Shown one piece after another: positions 45,669-55,328 of a DNA stretch of 64,000 nt (the stretch's first letter is position 1; every line of letters begins with the position of its first letter). The notes under the pieces are model-generated. The model was not told where the DNA came from, ran no database searches, and saw only the letters and a list, made by a program, of their open reading frames with translations. Source of the DNA: CAIXSC01 sp046349915 (GTDB lineage: Bacteria > Planctomycetota > Planctomycetia > Pirellulales > Pirellulaceae); contig JAXMBL010000004.1 in the NCBI GenBank assembly GCA_046349915.1, positions 1,426,001-1,490,000 of the forward strand. The letters are read 5' to 3'. A program made the position numbers and the translations under genes.

Positions 45669-47990
45669 CTATTTGACGATCTCACCCGCAAACGGCGCAC
45701 TTTCTACCGTGACATCTTGCCCTTGGTATTTGGTCGTGGCAGTCACGGCTAAGTCGTTGAAGGCGGCGGCTGCCGCATCCGCGGCCGCCACCAATTCGAC
45801 CACTGCGGAGTCTTGATCCGCAGGGATTGTCACTTCCGCCGGACCTGTCACGCCCGCGGGTAGTTTCTTCCACTTCACCACGACGGGTTGCTTGTCGACC
45901 TTGCCGCCAATATCCACTCGAGTTACGGCGACTTTCAGCTTTTGCTTGTTCCCAAACACCAGGCCGCCCGCTGGCGCCAGGGTTACCTGAAGGGGATTGA
46001 CTACTTGGAGCGGCAGGTCGGCTGAGACGACGGCGAGTCCCTTGCCGCCCAATTCGCCATAGCTGACAACCTTGAGCGCATGAGCGCCTTCCGGCAAACC
46101 CGCGGGCGCCTTGACGATGACTTGATAGGTCTCCTGCTTGCCGTTGCCGTTACGCTTGACTTCGAAGGTGAAGCCAGGCGGCGCTTGCGGCACCAGCACG
46201 GTCAACGGATCCTTGAACTGGTCCGATTGTCGCTCCAGCTTTACCTGGAACTCAGTCTGAGTGGTGGAACGAGCCAGTACGACAGCCGGTCGATCGATGG
46301 TCGCGGTGTAGAACGGCGCCACATCGGTGCTAACCGCCGTGGGAATCACTCCATCCAACCATGTCGGCGGGAACGATAACTGCGGACGAAGCACTCGCAC
46401 CAAGTCGACCGTGTTGGTCGAGACCACGATATTCTCGCCGCCAACGCTCGCAGTTCCCGTCACCTTCAGAGCCGCCAACTGCCCTGGATTCAGCCCCGCT
46501 GGGGGAATGACAATCATCCGAGTTGCGGGCTGCTTTTCGCCAATGATGTGGTTGAACACCTGGTAAGCGCCGCCAGGCCCTTCGACCGCCAACGTAATGG
46601 GACCGTCGTAGCCATTGCGAGCCGCCTGGACTTCGATGGCCATGGCTCCGTTCTTCGCTAAAACGTGGCGATAGCGAGTTGCTTTGTCGGGCTTCAGAGC
46701 CAGCGAGAAGGGGAGCACTGGTTCGATGGAAACGCGGTAAGAGAAACCAGGGCCATGCCGTTTCAAGAGATCTTGCACGACCAAGCGATACGAGCCGTCG
46801 GCGGGGATTGTGACCGCCAGTACCTCTTCGTCCGCGTCCGACACGGCGCTCTCGGCCACTGCGGCGCCATCGGCCTTCTTGACGAACATCTTTACCTGGG
46901 CTGGTGATCCCAAGCTGCGTGACGTAGCTCGGATCGCCCATTTCTGGCCCGCTTTTGCCTCGAACTGATAAACGTCCTGGTCGCCCGCCGTTTCGAATCG
47001 CCCACTGATGGCGCCCGGCGCCGCAAGCGGATTGGCCTGCGCTAGTTCGTTATTCGGTTCCGCTTCCTGCGCCTCAGGCCATTTGCTCGCCGACACCTGC
47101 TTCAAGGCGGACGACGCTCCTCCTGGATACTTGATTCCCACGGCAACTCGGCCGCCACCCGCTGCCGCGGGAATCGAAACATCGCCTGGCGGCAACGCCT
47201 CGCTTCCCAAGCCGGCGCCACCCACTTTCGAGGGCACATCGACTTGGACGCCTAAGGGAAAGGCGGTGGCGACGATGGGAAAGTCGCCCAATCGCAGCCG
47301 ATACCGTCCACCCGCTCGGTACTGATTGTCACGCACCTCAAGCAGGTACTCGCCCGCCGCGGCAAACGTGTATGCAAACTGGCAATCCGATCCAAGCCCC
47401 GCATCATCGTCCGCATAGGCGAGTTCCTTGCCGGCGGCATCCAGCAAGCGGACTACCGGATCGTAGTCATTGCCCAAACGACCCGCGAAGACTTCGACGG
47501 CCAGTCGTTGGCCAGCCGCCGCGGTGAGTTTGTAATAGTCGTACCGCGAGCCGTCGCTGACGCCGTCCACGGCCACGGGCAACGTGACGGCCTGTGCTTG
47601 AGCAGGCGACTGGTTCTGGCCATTGTCCGCCACGCTCGGCAAATCATCGACCAACAGCAGGAGCGTATCCGAAGCGCCCTCCGGTGTGCCGACCATTAGT
47701 CCACCGATACCTACGGGCACGTTCGGTTCCAGCGTGACCTTGATAGTACGAGCGGTTTGGCCGGGTTTGGGTTCAGGCAGCGGCGCCAATTCGATCTTCG
47801 CCGGAAAACTCGACCAGACCGTCAGGGGATCATCCAGCTTTTGGCCCTGCAACTTGAGCTCGACCGTCTTGCCGGGAGCTACCGCGCCCGGCAAGGTCGA
47901 AGTCAAAACAGGTTGAGCGCTCGCGTAGGAGGCGAACCACGGCAACGAAGCCGCTACGAGAACCGCGGAAATCTTCAACGACGTATGCAT
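45669..47990 (-). CDS. Secreted PPC-domain protein
   Basis: A 773-residue exported protein. ATG 47990 is preceded by AGGGGG and starts a signal peptide (MHTSLKISAVLVAASLPWFA). After an Ig-like N-terminal part (VLTSTLPGAVAPGKTVELKL) there are two pre-peptidase C-terminal modules: VAVDGVSDGSRYDYYKLTAA ... YLLEVRDNQYRAGGRYRLRL and ISGRFETAGDQDVYQFEAKA ... YRLVVQDLLKRHGPGFSYRV. The C-terminal half is beta-rich and unassigned. It heads the second leftward operon, ahead of DUF1549/DUF1553 and WD40 genes, and is the counterpart of the protein at 19118. A carbohydrate or surface binding role is inferred. Confidence 0.82.
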   Translation of the reverse strand: MHTSLKISAVLVAASLPWFASYASAQPVLTSTLPGAVAPGKTVELKLQGQKLDDPLTVWSSFPAKIELAPLPEPKPGQTARTIKVTLEPNVPVGIGGLMVGTPEGASDTLLLLVDDLPSVADNGQNQSPAQAQAVTLPVAVDGVSDGSRYDYYKLTAAAGQRLAVEVFAGRLGNDYDPVVRLLDAAGKELAYADDDAGLGSDCQFAYTFAAAGEYLLEVRDNQYRAGGRYRLRLGDFPIVATAFPLGVQVDVPSKVGGAGLGSEALPPGDVSIPAAAGGGRVAVGIKYPGGASSALKQVSASKWPEAQEAEPNNELAQANPLAAPGAISGRFETAGDQDVYQFEAKAGQKWAIRATSRSLGSPAQVKMFVKKADGAAVAESAVSDADEEVLAVTIPADGSYRLVVQDLLKRHGPGFSYRVSIEPVLPFSLALKPDKATRYRHVLAKNGAMAIEVQAARNGYDGPITLAVEGPGGAYQVFNHIIGEKQPATRMIVIPPAGLNPGQLAALKVTGTASVGGENIVVSTNTVDLVRVLRPQLSFPPTWLDGVIPTAVSTDVAPFYTATIDRPAVVLARSTTQTEFQVKLERQSDQFKDPLTVLVPQAPPGFTFEVKRNGNGKQETYQVIVKAPAGLPEGAHALKVVSYGELGGKGLAVVSADLPLQVVNPLQVTLAPAGGLVFGNKQKLKVAVTRVDIGGKVDKQPVVVKWKKLPAGVTGPAEVTIPADQDSAVVELVAAADAAAAAFNDLAVTATTKYQGQDVTVESAPFAGEIVK

Positions 47991-48275
47991 GCAGCCCCCT
48001 GCGAGGCGAGAGGTTGTGTGGGACGGGCGCCGCGGTGGGTTGTGCGGACACGCGTTCCGGTAGGTCTCAACCATTGTGGTCGGGGCCTCGGATCAATACA
48101 AGCAGATATTTGCCCCAACGAGCGGCTCATGGGGCTTTGAGCCGTCGCTCCGTCTTGGGGCAGGTGGGAGTTGGCGTTGGGGGGGATTCTTCAATGCACA
48201 AGCATCATTGCGAGCGCATCACAAGCTTTGAGCAGCCGGCTCAACAGCAAGCCGGCTCAGTGATCGCGGACCTCA

Positions 48276-50342
48276 CTAATGAGCTCGCTGGCCCGGCTTG
48301 CCGCCTTCGTCGACGCCTAGCAAGAAGACTTCTTTTTCGCCAGGTCCGACGGCGACGACCATTCCTTCGCTCAATCCGAATTTCATTTGGCGAGGCGCGA
48401 GGTTGGCGACGATCAGGACGAGCCGGCCCACCAACTGCTCGGGCTTGTACGCGGCCTTGATCCCCGCGAAGACCGTTCTCTTGTGCTCGCCTCCCAAGCT
48501 GACGGTCAGCTTGAGTAGCTTCTTGGCTTCGGGAACGTCTTCCGCGGCGAGCACACGGGCCACTCGCAGGTCGACCTTCGCAAACTCGTCGATCGTAATC
48601 TGCGGCGCCAACGGTTCCGCCAACAACGATGCGTCGGAGTCGACTGGGGCCGCCGTTGGAGCAGAGACGTCCGAGGCCGGAGTACCGGCGGCGACTGCAT
48701 CCTGCTTGCTATCCTCGATCATGGCGTCCACATCCTTTCGTTCAAGTCGCTTCATCAAGTGTTGAAAAGGCGCCACGGCGGCGCCGACCAGTGGTTGGCT
48801 GGCATCAGACCAGCGAGTCAACGGCGAATTCAATAGCTCGCCCGTTTGACGGGCTAACTGCGGCAACACCGGCGCTAAATAAAGGGCCAACTGCCGGAAT
48901 AAGTTGAGCGAGACGGTGCAAATATCGCGCAGCTCGCTCGCTCGAGCAGGATCATTCTTCAGTTTCCACGGCGCCTGAGCATCGACATAAGCGTTCGCTC
49001 GGTCCGCCAATTCCATAATCAGTCGAGTCGCTCGACTGTAGTCGCACGCTTCATACCCGCTGGCGATCTCATTCCCCACTGCGGCCGCGTGAGCGAACAG
49101 GCCGCCATCCTCCGGATAGATTTCCGAGAGGCCTGTGGCTTGCACCAGTTTCGCGGAGCGGCTGGCGAGATTCACCACCTTGTTCACTAAGTCGGCATTC
49201 ACCTTGTTGACGAATTCATCCAGGTTCAGGTCGATGTCGTCCAGGCGTGGGCCGAGTTTGGAGGCGTAGTAATAGCGGAGATAAGAAGGGTCGAGATGCT
49301 TGAGGTACGTTTCCGCTCGGACGAACGTCCCCTTGCTTTTCGACATTTTCTCCCCACCCACCGTCAGAAAGCCATGGATATGGACTTTCTCGGGCAGGCG
49401 GTAGCCCGCCGATCGCAACATTCCCGGCCAGAATAGGGTGTGAAAGTAAGTGATGTCCTTTCCGATGAAGTGATGAATCTCGGTCTCTTCACTCCGCCAC
49501 CAATCGTCAAACCGCTCGCCGTTCCGACCGCACCACTCGGCAGTCGAAGCCATGTAGCCAATGGGTGCGTCAAACCACACGTACCAGAAATGCCCAGGGC
49601 TGTCGGGGATTTCAAAGCCAAAATACGGAGCAGGCCGCGAGACGTCCCAATCGCGTAGCGGCTCGTTCAAGAAGTGCCCCTTCAGATAGTTCGCTACTTC
49701 CGCCTGCAAGTGCTCGCCGCTCTGCGTCCACTGCTCCAAGAATTCGTGCAATTGCTCCAATTCCACGAACAAATGCTTGGCCCCGCGCAACTCGGGCCGA
49801 GCACCCGACAAGGTGCTTTGCGGATCAATCAAGTCGCTTGGGCTGTAAGTCGCGCCGCATTTGTCGCAACTATCGCCATACTGGTTCGGCGCGTGACACT
49901 TGGGGCAAGTTCCCTTCACGAACCGATCAGCCAGGAAGGTGCCCGCCACCGGGTCGTACAGTTGAGTGACTTCGCGTTCCACCACGAGCCCTGCCGCTCG
50001 TAGGGCCGCCCAAAACTCGCCGCACAACCGCCGATTTTCAGGACTGTTCGTGCTGCCATAATTGTCAAACGAGATGCCGAACGCCGAAAAGTCGCGTTGA
50101 TGGGCGGCGCTCATTTCCGCAATCAACTGCTCCTCCGATCGCCCCTCCTGACGAGCTCGGATCATGATCGCCGTGCCGTGCGTGTCGTCGGCGCAAATGA
50201 AGATGCACCGCCGCCCTCGCAGCCGCTGGAATCGCACCCAAATGTCCGTCTGGATGTACTCGACCAAATGCCCAATATGTATCGGGCCGTTCGCGTACGG
50301 CAACGCCGCCGTCACCAAGATCCGTCGTTCCGCGTTCGCCAT
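48276..50342 (-). CDS. metG: Methionyl-tRNA synthetase with C-terminal tRNA-binding domain
   Basis: A 688-residue class I synthetase that charges tRNA-Met. ATG 50342 starts MANAERRILVTAALPYANGP, followed by the HIGH motif (H22-H25). The zinc-binding knuckle is CPKCHAPNQYGDSCDKCG, and the KMSKS motif is at residues 332-336 (GEKMSKSKG). The last 100 residues are an EMAP/Trbp111-type tRNA-binding domain (FAKVDLRVARVLAAEDVPEA, GLSEGMVVAVGPGEKEVFLL), as in the E. coli 677-residue enzyme. A 12-copy heptamer array ends about 100 bases upstream, in the likely promoter region. Confidence 0.97.
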   Translation of the reverse strand: MANAERRILVTAALPYANGPIHIGHLVEYIQTDIWVRFQRLRGRRCIFICADDTHGTAIMIRARQEGRSEEQLIAEMSAAHQRDFSAFGISFDNYGSTNSPENRRLCGEFWAALRAAGLVVEREVTQLYDPVAGTFLADRFVKGTCPKCHAPNQYGDSCDKCGATYSPSDLIDPQSTLSGARPELRGAKHLFVELEQLHEFLEQWTQSGEHLQAEVANYLKGHFLNEPLRDWDVSRPAPYFGFEIPDSPGHFWYVWFDAPIGYMASTAEWCGRNGERFDDWWRSEETEIHHFIGKDITYFHTLFWPGMLRSAGYRLPEKVHIHGFLTVGGEKMSKSKGTFVRAETYLKHLDPSYLRYYYASKLGPRLDDIDLNLDEFVNKVNADLVNKVVNLASRSAKLVQATGLSEIYPEDGGLFAHAAAVGNEIASGYEACDYSRATRLIMELADRANAYVDAQAPWKLKNDPARASELRDICTVSLNLFRQLALYLAPVLPQLARQTGELLNSPLTRWSDASQPLVGAAVAPFQHLMKRLERKDVDAMIEDSKQDAVAAGTPASDVSAPTAAPVDSDASLLAEPLAPQITIDEFAKVDLRVARVLAAEDVPEAKKLLKLTVSLGGEHKRTVFAGIKAAYKPEQLVGRLVLIVANLAPRQMKFGLSEGMVVAVGPGEKEVFLLGVDEGGKPGQRAH

Positions 50343-50439
50343 CCCCGGCTCCCAATCCACTGATTTCCGCGAGACTCTTGCCAGCCCCGCGGCATTGTAT
50401 CGCCTTCTCTGTAGAGCGGGCATGGGGCAGAAGGTTCGC

Positions 50440-50523
50440 GGTCATTGGTCATTGGTCATTGGTCATTGGTCATTGGTCATTGGTCATTGGTCATTGGTCA
50501 TTGGTCATTGGTCATTGGTCATT
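50440..50523 (+). repeat. Heptanucleotide array, 12 perfect GGTCATT units
   Basis: Twelve identical head-to-tail GGTCATT copies fill 84 bases with no spacer. The unit is the reverse complement of AATGACC, the unit of the degenerate array at 39294-39368. It sits between the GTPase stop (50566) and the metG start (50342), both on the minus strand. Confidence 0.95.
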
Positions 50524-50565
50524 GGGCGCGGGGGGGATGATGGGTTTGGTTGGAGGTGTGGCGGG

Positions 50566-51927
50566 TTAGCCGCGGATTTTTTTGCGGATTTCTTCTTTTA
50601 GGCGTTCTAGTACGGACTGTTTGTCGGTCTCTTCGAGAATTCGCCTCACCACTGTTTTCGGGCCTTCAGGTCCCCAACTCGCTCCATGCTCGAAGTAGTA
50701 TCGAGCGGCCTGGCCCACGATGTACGAACCGTAGCCGGCGGCGGCGCCCTGGGGGATCGCGGTCAGCAGCGTTCCGTAACCGGCGGTGAGCGCTTTAAAT
50801 GTGGAGGCGGCCCAGTGAGTGGCGATCTCGCCCGCAATCACCCAGCCGGCGGCTTTGAGAATCGAAGTGGCGAGCCCACGGGCGTTGAGCCACGACATTT
50901 CGAGTCCATAGATGTGGGCGAGCGTCGCGACCATGGTGGCGTCCACCGCTCCGCCTCCCAAAACGTCGACCACGGGAATCGGATTCAGCGCGACGGCCAG
51001 GGCCTTGATCGCCGCGTAGCCCCAGATCACCTGCGCAGCCTGTCGTTCTCGCAGTTGCACTCGGAGCGCGGCGATCTTGTCCGAGCGATCGGCGGCATAA
51101 AGAGCACCATTTAGCGCCAGCAGGGCCAATCCATCTCGTTCCAGCAGCTCAAGAATCCTCGCCTTAAGACCATCGACATCGACTTTAGGTTTACGCCATT
51201 CGGTTCGAGTCGATCCGTCGGCTTGTTCGATCACGTACTCCACTTCTCGCGGATCGGCGGCCGTGACGACGACATCCTCGGCGGCGACAATTCCCGCCAG
51301 CCGGTCCTGACGCAGTACTGTCAACAGCCGTTCACGCTGTTCGCGCGTGTAGAGGTCCGACTTATTCAATGCGACCAGAATGGGCTTATGGACCTTGGCC
51401 AACTCGATTAACGCCGAGAACTCGGTCTCGTTCAAATCCGAATCGGTGACGAACAGGATCAAGTCAGCTCGTTCGGCCACTTCGCGAGCGAGCGTGGCGC
51501 GGTCCAGTCCGCCCACTTCGTTGACTCCTGGAGTGTCGACGAGCACCACTTGGGATTGGGCGAGACCTGGCAGGCAATAACCGCTCCCTTCCCAGGGAAC
51601 TTGCCAGATCTCTTTCGTCCAGCCTCCTCGCACATCGACCGACGCCACGGCCTGACCGACAAGTGCATTGATGAGTGCCGACTTTCCCGTACTGATCTCG
51701 CCGAACACGACAATCTCGACTCGACCCGCCGTCAACTTGCTGTGCATTTCCTGGAGGTGCGCGAGATCGCGTCGGAGCACCTCCTTCTCGGCGTCGGTGC
51801 AGCGTTGGAGTTTGGCGAGCGTCTGTTCGACGCTCGTCACGGCATTACGGTAGTTCTCATCGGGAATCACGGTGCCGGATCGCCTTTCAGCGGAGCGATG
51901 CGTTCCGCTTGTTGGTTCGCCACTCAT
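50566..51927 (-). CDS. Membrane-associated GTPase (Era/DUF697-like)
   Basis: A 453-residue TRAFAC-class GTPase. G1 is GEISTGKS (76-83), G3 is DTPG (D131), G4 is NKSD (188-191). The helical C-terminal region contains hydrophobic stretches (ALAVALNPIPVVDVLGGGAV, ILKAAGWVIAGEIATHWAAS) and resembles DUF697 proteins. Around residues 75-90 the sequence reads like bacterial dynamin-like or YcjF/Era-type GTPases. The ATG at 51927 overlaps the stop of the upstream oxidoreductase by four bases (ATGA), indicating one transcript. Role unknown; membrane remodelling or envelope stress is an inference from family. Confidence 0.82.
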   Translation of the reverse strand: MSGEPTSGTHRSAERRSGTVIPDENYRNAVTSVEQTLAKLQRCTDAEKEVLRRDLAHLQEMHSKLTAGRVEIVVFGEISTGKSALINALVGQAVASVDVRGGWTKEIWQVPWEGSGYCLPGLAQSQVVLVDTPGVNEVGGLDRATLAREVAERADLILFVTDSDLNETEFSALIELAKVHKPILVALNKSDLYTREQRERLLTVLRQDRLAGIVAAEDVVVTAADPREVEYVIEQADGSTRTEWRKPKVDVDGLKARILELLERDGLALLALNGALYAADRSDKIAALRVQLRERQAAQVIWGYAAIKALAVALNPIPVVDVLGGGAVDATMVATLAHIYGLEMSWLNARGLATSILKAAGWVIAGEIATHWAASTFKALTAGYGTLLTAIPQGAAAGYGSYIVGQAARYYFEHGASWGPEGPKTVVRRILEETDKQSVLERLKEEIRKKIRG

Positions 51928-53288
51928 ACCTCGCCAGGTTCTGGGTGTTTCCAGCCTGCGCGATAAGGTCGACGAAGCAGCTTATTCGCCTCGTCATCAT
52001 TCACCACTCGGTGATTCGTCTGATCCCAAGTCAAGGACCGACCCAATTGCTGGGACATATTCGCCAGGATGCAGGCCGTGGTGGAAATGTGTCCCTGTTC
52101 AATGTCGGCCACCGGTTTGCCTCGGTTGGCGATGGCGTCCAGGAAGTCGCGCATGTGGCGGCGAATCGCCGGCGCAACGTGACGCTCCAGGTCCTTTTCG
52201 TCTTTGTCTTCGGGGTATTGGTCGAGTTCGTAGGCGACATCTCGATGAACCGGAGTTCCAGCGCCCTGCGGGATAAAGTCGTAACTCATCACACTGGCCT
52301 TCAGCGTCCCCTTGTCCCCGTAGAAAGTCGCGCCCCAAGGATACTTCGGGTCCGGCGAGTGTCCCCAGGTTCGATGCTGCCAGACCACGGGCAAACCATC
52401 GAAATCAAATGTCGCCGACTGCGTATCGGTGATGTTCGCCTTGCTGTTCTTGTCGACCAAAATGCCGCCCGTGGATGAGACGGTTCGCGGCACGCCCAAA
52501 TCCAGCATCCAGCGGACCGTGTCGAGCATGTGAATGCACATGTCGCCGACGATGCCATTTCCATACTCCATGAACGCTCGCCAACGCCGCGGATGAACCA
52601 ACGCGTTGTAAGGACGCATGGGGGCCGGTCCGGTCCACATTTCATAGTCCAAATGCTCGGGAGGCGGCCCGTCGGGTGGATTCTCCTTCGCTCGCATATG
52701 ATAGTAACAGTAAATCTCGACGAGCCCGATCTTGCCGAGTTTTCCCTCGCGCAGGATCTGGTCGCGCGCTTCGATCAAGTGGGGAGTGCTGCGGCGCTGC
52801 GTCCCCACCTGCACGACTCGACCGTTCTTGCGAGCCATGGCGAGAATCGACTGTCCCTCGACGATGTCGACTCCTACCGGTTTCTGTAGATAGACGTCCG
52901 CGCCAGCGCTCATCGCCGCGATCGCATTTAGAGCGTGCCAGTGATCAGGCGTGGCGACCAGGACGATGTTCAACTCGTGCTCGTCGAGCATTTGGCGGTA
53001 ATCGCCGTAGGTGCGCGGCGTGCGCCCCGATTTTTGTCGTCCAGCCACGATGGTCGCCGCCTCGCTCCGCATTTTCGAGTCGACATCGCAAAGCGCGACG
53101 ACTTCGACCGGCGCCACCTGGATCAACCGCAATAGATCGCACTTGCCGTACCACCCGCAGCCAATCAGTCCAACTCGCAGCGGTTTGTCAGCCGCCCAAC
53201 CGGTATGTGGCGTCAATAGTTGACTAGCTGTCGTCGTCGCTACCGCTGTCGCCAGCGATCCAGAACGCAGAAAATCGCGTCGATCCAT
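51924..53288 (-). CDS. Gfo/Idh/MocA family oxidoreductase, Tat-exported
   Basis: A 454-residue exported dehydrogenase. ATG 53288 opens directly onto a twin-arginine signal (MDRRDFLRSGSLATAVATTT). The nucleotide-binding fold reads LRVGLIGCGWYGKCDLLRLI, CDVDSKMRS, LVATPDHWHALNA and YLQKPVGVD, with QKP at the usual EKP position. The C-terminal domain contains EMWTGPAPMRPYN and GDMCIHMLDTVRWMLDLGVP, typical of planctomycete members. It overlaps the GTPase gene by ATGA. Substrate unknown; probably a sugar or inositol derivative. Confidence 0.9.
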   Translation of the reverse strand: MDRRDFLRSGSLATAVATTTASQLLTPHTGWAADKPLRVGLIGCGWYGKCDLLRLIQVAPVEVVALCDVDSKMRSEAATIVAGRQKSGRTPRTYGDYRQMLDEHELNIVLVATPDHWHALNAIAAMSAGADVYLQKPVGVDIVEGQSILAMARKNGRVVQVGTQRRSTPHLIEARDQILREGKLGKIGLVEIYCYYHMRAKENPPDGPPPEHLDYEMWTGPAPMRPYNALVHPRRWRAFMEYGNGIVGDMCIHMLDTVRWMLDLGVPRTVSSTGGILVDKNSKANITDTQSATFDFDGLPVVWQHRTWGHSPDPKYPWGATFYGDKGTLKASVMSYDFIPQGAGTPVHRDVAYELDQYPEDKDEKDLERHVAPAIRRHMRDFLDAIANRGKPVADIEQGHISTTACILANMSQQLGRSLTWDQTNHRVVNDDEANKLLRRPYRAGWKHPEPGEV

Positions 53289-53426
53289 GGCCTCGCCTCC
53301 CGAGGGTTTTGCGCCTTGCCGCCTGAGATCCGGCCGCCTGTCGACCGAATCTCCGTGTTCGAGATCGTATTCGCGTGCGATTCGGCCCACAACGCCCGAA
53401 AAGGGCTGCGACCGGAGAAAACTGAG

Positions 53427-53456
53427 TTGCGGAGGCGGGGATCGGTTCCGTATTAT
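53427..53456 (+). promoter_or_regulatory. Possible sigma-70-type promoter for DUF1501 gene
   Basis: TTGCGG at 53427-53432 and TATTAT at 53451-53456, 18 bases apart, lie 89 bases upstream of the DUF1501 start in a divergent gap. The match is moderate and the spacing acceptable; no other candidate in the gap is better. Confidence 0.3.
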
Positions 53457-53544
53457 TGAATCAACGTTTCTGGATGCGACGTCGGTTCAGGGACGATGTA
53501 AAGAGTGAGTTTCGTGGCCCGCAGTGTTTGCGAAGGGATTGGCT

Positions 53545-55032
53545 ATGCCGCATTCCGAGACGGCTCCGTATTCGCATCCTCGCGTGACCCGCCGCCTGGC
53601 CGTGCAAGCCGGCGCCATCGGGCTGCTGGGGTTGGGGATGAATCACCTGCAAGCCTTCCGTGCGGAAGCGGCGCCCGGTCAAACGGCGCCGGCAGGAGCG
53701 GGGACGAACCCCGGTACTCGCGATCCTAAGGCACGAGCTTGTATTTTCATTTTCCTATCCGGCGGATTAGGCCAACACGACAGTTTCGACCTGAAGCCTG
53801 ACGCACCGGACACTGTTCGCGGCGAGTTCAAGCCGATTGCCACCAAAACGCCTGGCGTGCAGATCTGCGAACATCTGCCCCTGCTCGCCCAACGCAGTGA
53901 TCGCTGGGCCCTCTGTCGATCGCTGACGCACCCGTCGAACGACCATTCCGCGGGCCATCACATCATGCTGACTGGCCGTACGATGGTCCCGCCGGGCTTC
54001 AACCCCAGCTCGCCGGGCAGAACCGACTGGCCATCGATCGCGTCGATCGCCAACGCCGCGACGAAGAGTCGCAACAATTTGCCGCCGGCGGTGGTGGTGC
54101 CTGAACGACTGGTGCACTACTCGGGACGAGTGATTCCGGGGCAGTTTGCGGGCGAGATGGGGCCGAGTCGGAATCCGTGGTTTGTCGAGGCTTCGCCGTT
54201 CCACAACACATCGTACGGCGCCTATCCGCAGTACGCGTTCGACCATCAGGATCGCGGCAAGGCCGACGAGCGTCGGTTTCAGGCGCCGAATCTCTCGCTT
54301 CCCGAATGGTTGCCCGAGCCCAGATTTCAGGGGCGATTGAATTTGCTGGCCGAACTGGACCAGCAGCGCCGCGAATGGGATCGGCATGCCGCGACCCAGT
54401 CGTTCGATCGCTACCGGCAGGGCGTGATCTCCATGCTGACCGACAAACAGGTGCACTGGGCGTTGGATGTCACTCGCGCCGACGAAAAGGCCCAGGAGCG
54501 ATACGGCAAGAACTCTTTCGGTTGGTCGTTGCTGATGGCTCGCCGCTTGGTCGAGATTGGCGTCAATTTAGTGCAGGTCAACCTGGGAAATAACGAGAGT
54601 TGGGACACGCACGGAAACGCCTTCCCGCACCTGAAAGACAGTTTGTTTCCGCCCACCGACCGAGCCGTCTCGGCGTTGCTGGACGATCTGCACGAAAGCG
54701 GGATGCTCGACAGTACGCTGATCGTGATGGCGGGCGAGTTTGGGCGGACGCCCAAGATTTCGCTGCTGGCTCAGCATTACAAGTTGCCAGGACGCGACCA
54801 TTGGGGCGCCGCTCAATCGGTCTTCTTCGCGGGAGGTGGTGTGCGTGGGGGGACGGTAATCGGGGCGACCGACAAAATGGGGGCATACCCTGCGGCAAGC
54901 CCGCAGCGTCCCGAGAATATGGCGGCCACGATCTATCAGTCGCTGGGAATTCCCGCGACAGCGGAATGGCTCGACGCAACTCAACGTCCCCACCAGATTT
55001 ACTACGGCGAACCGATAGAGGGATTAACCTAG
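53545..55032 (+). CDS. DUF1501 domain protein, Tat-exported
   Basis: A 495-residue DUF1501 protein. ATG 53545 follows an AAGGGA site and opens a Tat-like signal (TRRLAVQAGAIGLLGLGMNH). Blocks are CIFIFLSGGLGQHDSFDLKP, CRSLTHPSNDHSAGHHIMLT, VMAGEFGRTPKISLLA and GRDHWGAAQSVFFAGGGVRG. It is the third paralogue in the window and here is not paired with DUF1549; the next genes in the same direction are the DUF1592-type/DUF1552 pair 296 bases away. Function unproven. Confidence 0.9.
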   Translation: MPHSETAPYSHPRVTRRLAVQAGAIGLLGLGMNHLQAFRAEAAPGQTAPAGAGTNPGTRDPKARACIFIFLSGGLGQHDSFDLKPDAPDTVRGEFKPIATKTPGVQICEHLPLLAQRSDRWALCRSLTHPSNDHSAGHHIMLTGRTMVPPGFNPSSPGRTDWPSIASIANAATKSRNNLPPAVVVPERLVHYSGRVIPGQFAGEMGPSRNPWFVEASPFHNTSYGAYPQYAFDHQDRGKADERRFQAPNLSLPEWLPEPRFQGRLNLLAELDQQRREWDRHAATQSFDRYRQGVISMLTDKQVHWALDVTRADEKAQERYGKNSFGWSLLMARRLVEIGVNLVQVNLGNNESWDTHGNAFPHLKDSLFPPTDRAVSALLDDLHESGMLDSTLIVMAGEFGRTPKISLLAQHYKLPGRDHWGAAQSVFFAGGGVRGGTVIGATDKMGAYPAASPQRPENMAATIYQSLGIPATAEWLDATQRPHQIYYGEPIEGLT

Positions 55033-55328
55033 TCGCTCGCAGGATCCGGGAGCCGGGTAAATTTGCTCGAGTCTGTTGCGTAATCGTGTCTCGCTAGTGT
55101 TTTTGCAAGTGATTTGATGGTAGTCACTTGCGAACTATTTGAGACTGGTTGCTGGCCGGTTCCAGCAGGTCGCGGGTTAGTTTCTGCCGTTTGAACCGCA
55201 ACGTGTGGCTTTTACGGGCGGTTTAATCTCTAAGACGACATGGGCTGCCTGGTCGAACAACGATGCGGCGTCTCATGCGATAAGTGTGTGATCAAGAGCT
55301 TGTTTGAGTCCCAGGTTGCGACTTCCCC

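Noticed and set aside
50440..50523. Possible CRISPR array
   Set aside because: Units are seven bases, contiguous and without spacers; no cas genes in the window.
50378..50569. Small frame with repeated GHWSLVI units
   Set aside because: It is simply the translation of the heptanucleotide array and carries no independent evidence of coding.
55105..55131. Stem-loop GCAAGTGA...TCACTTGC as a terminator after the DUF1501 gene
   Set aside because: The T-run precedes the hairpin on the plus strand instead of following it, and on the minus strand it becomes an A-run.
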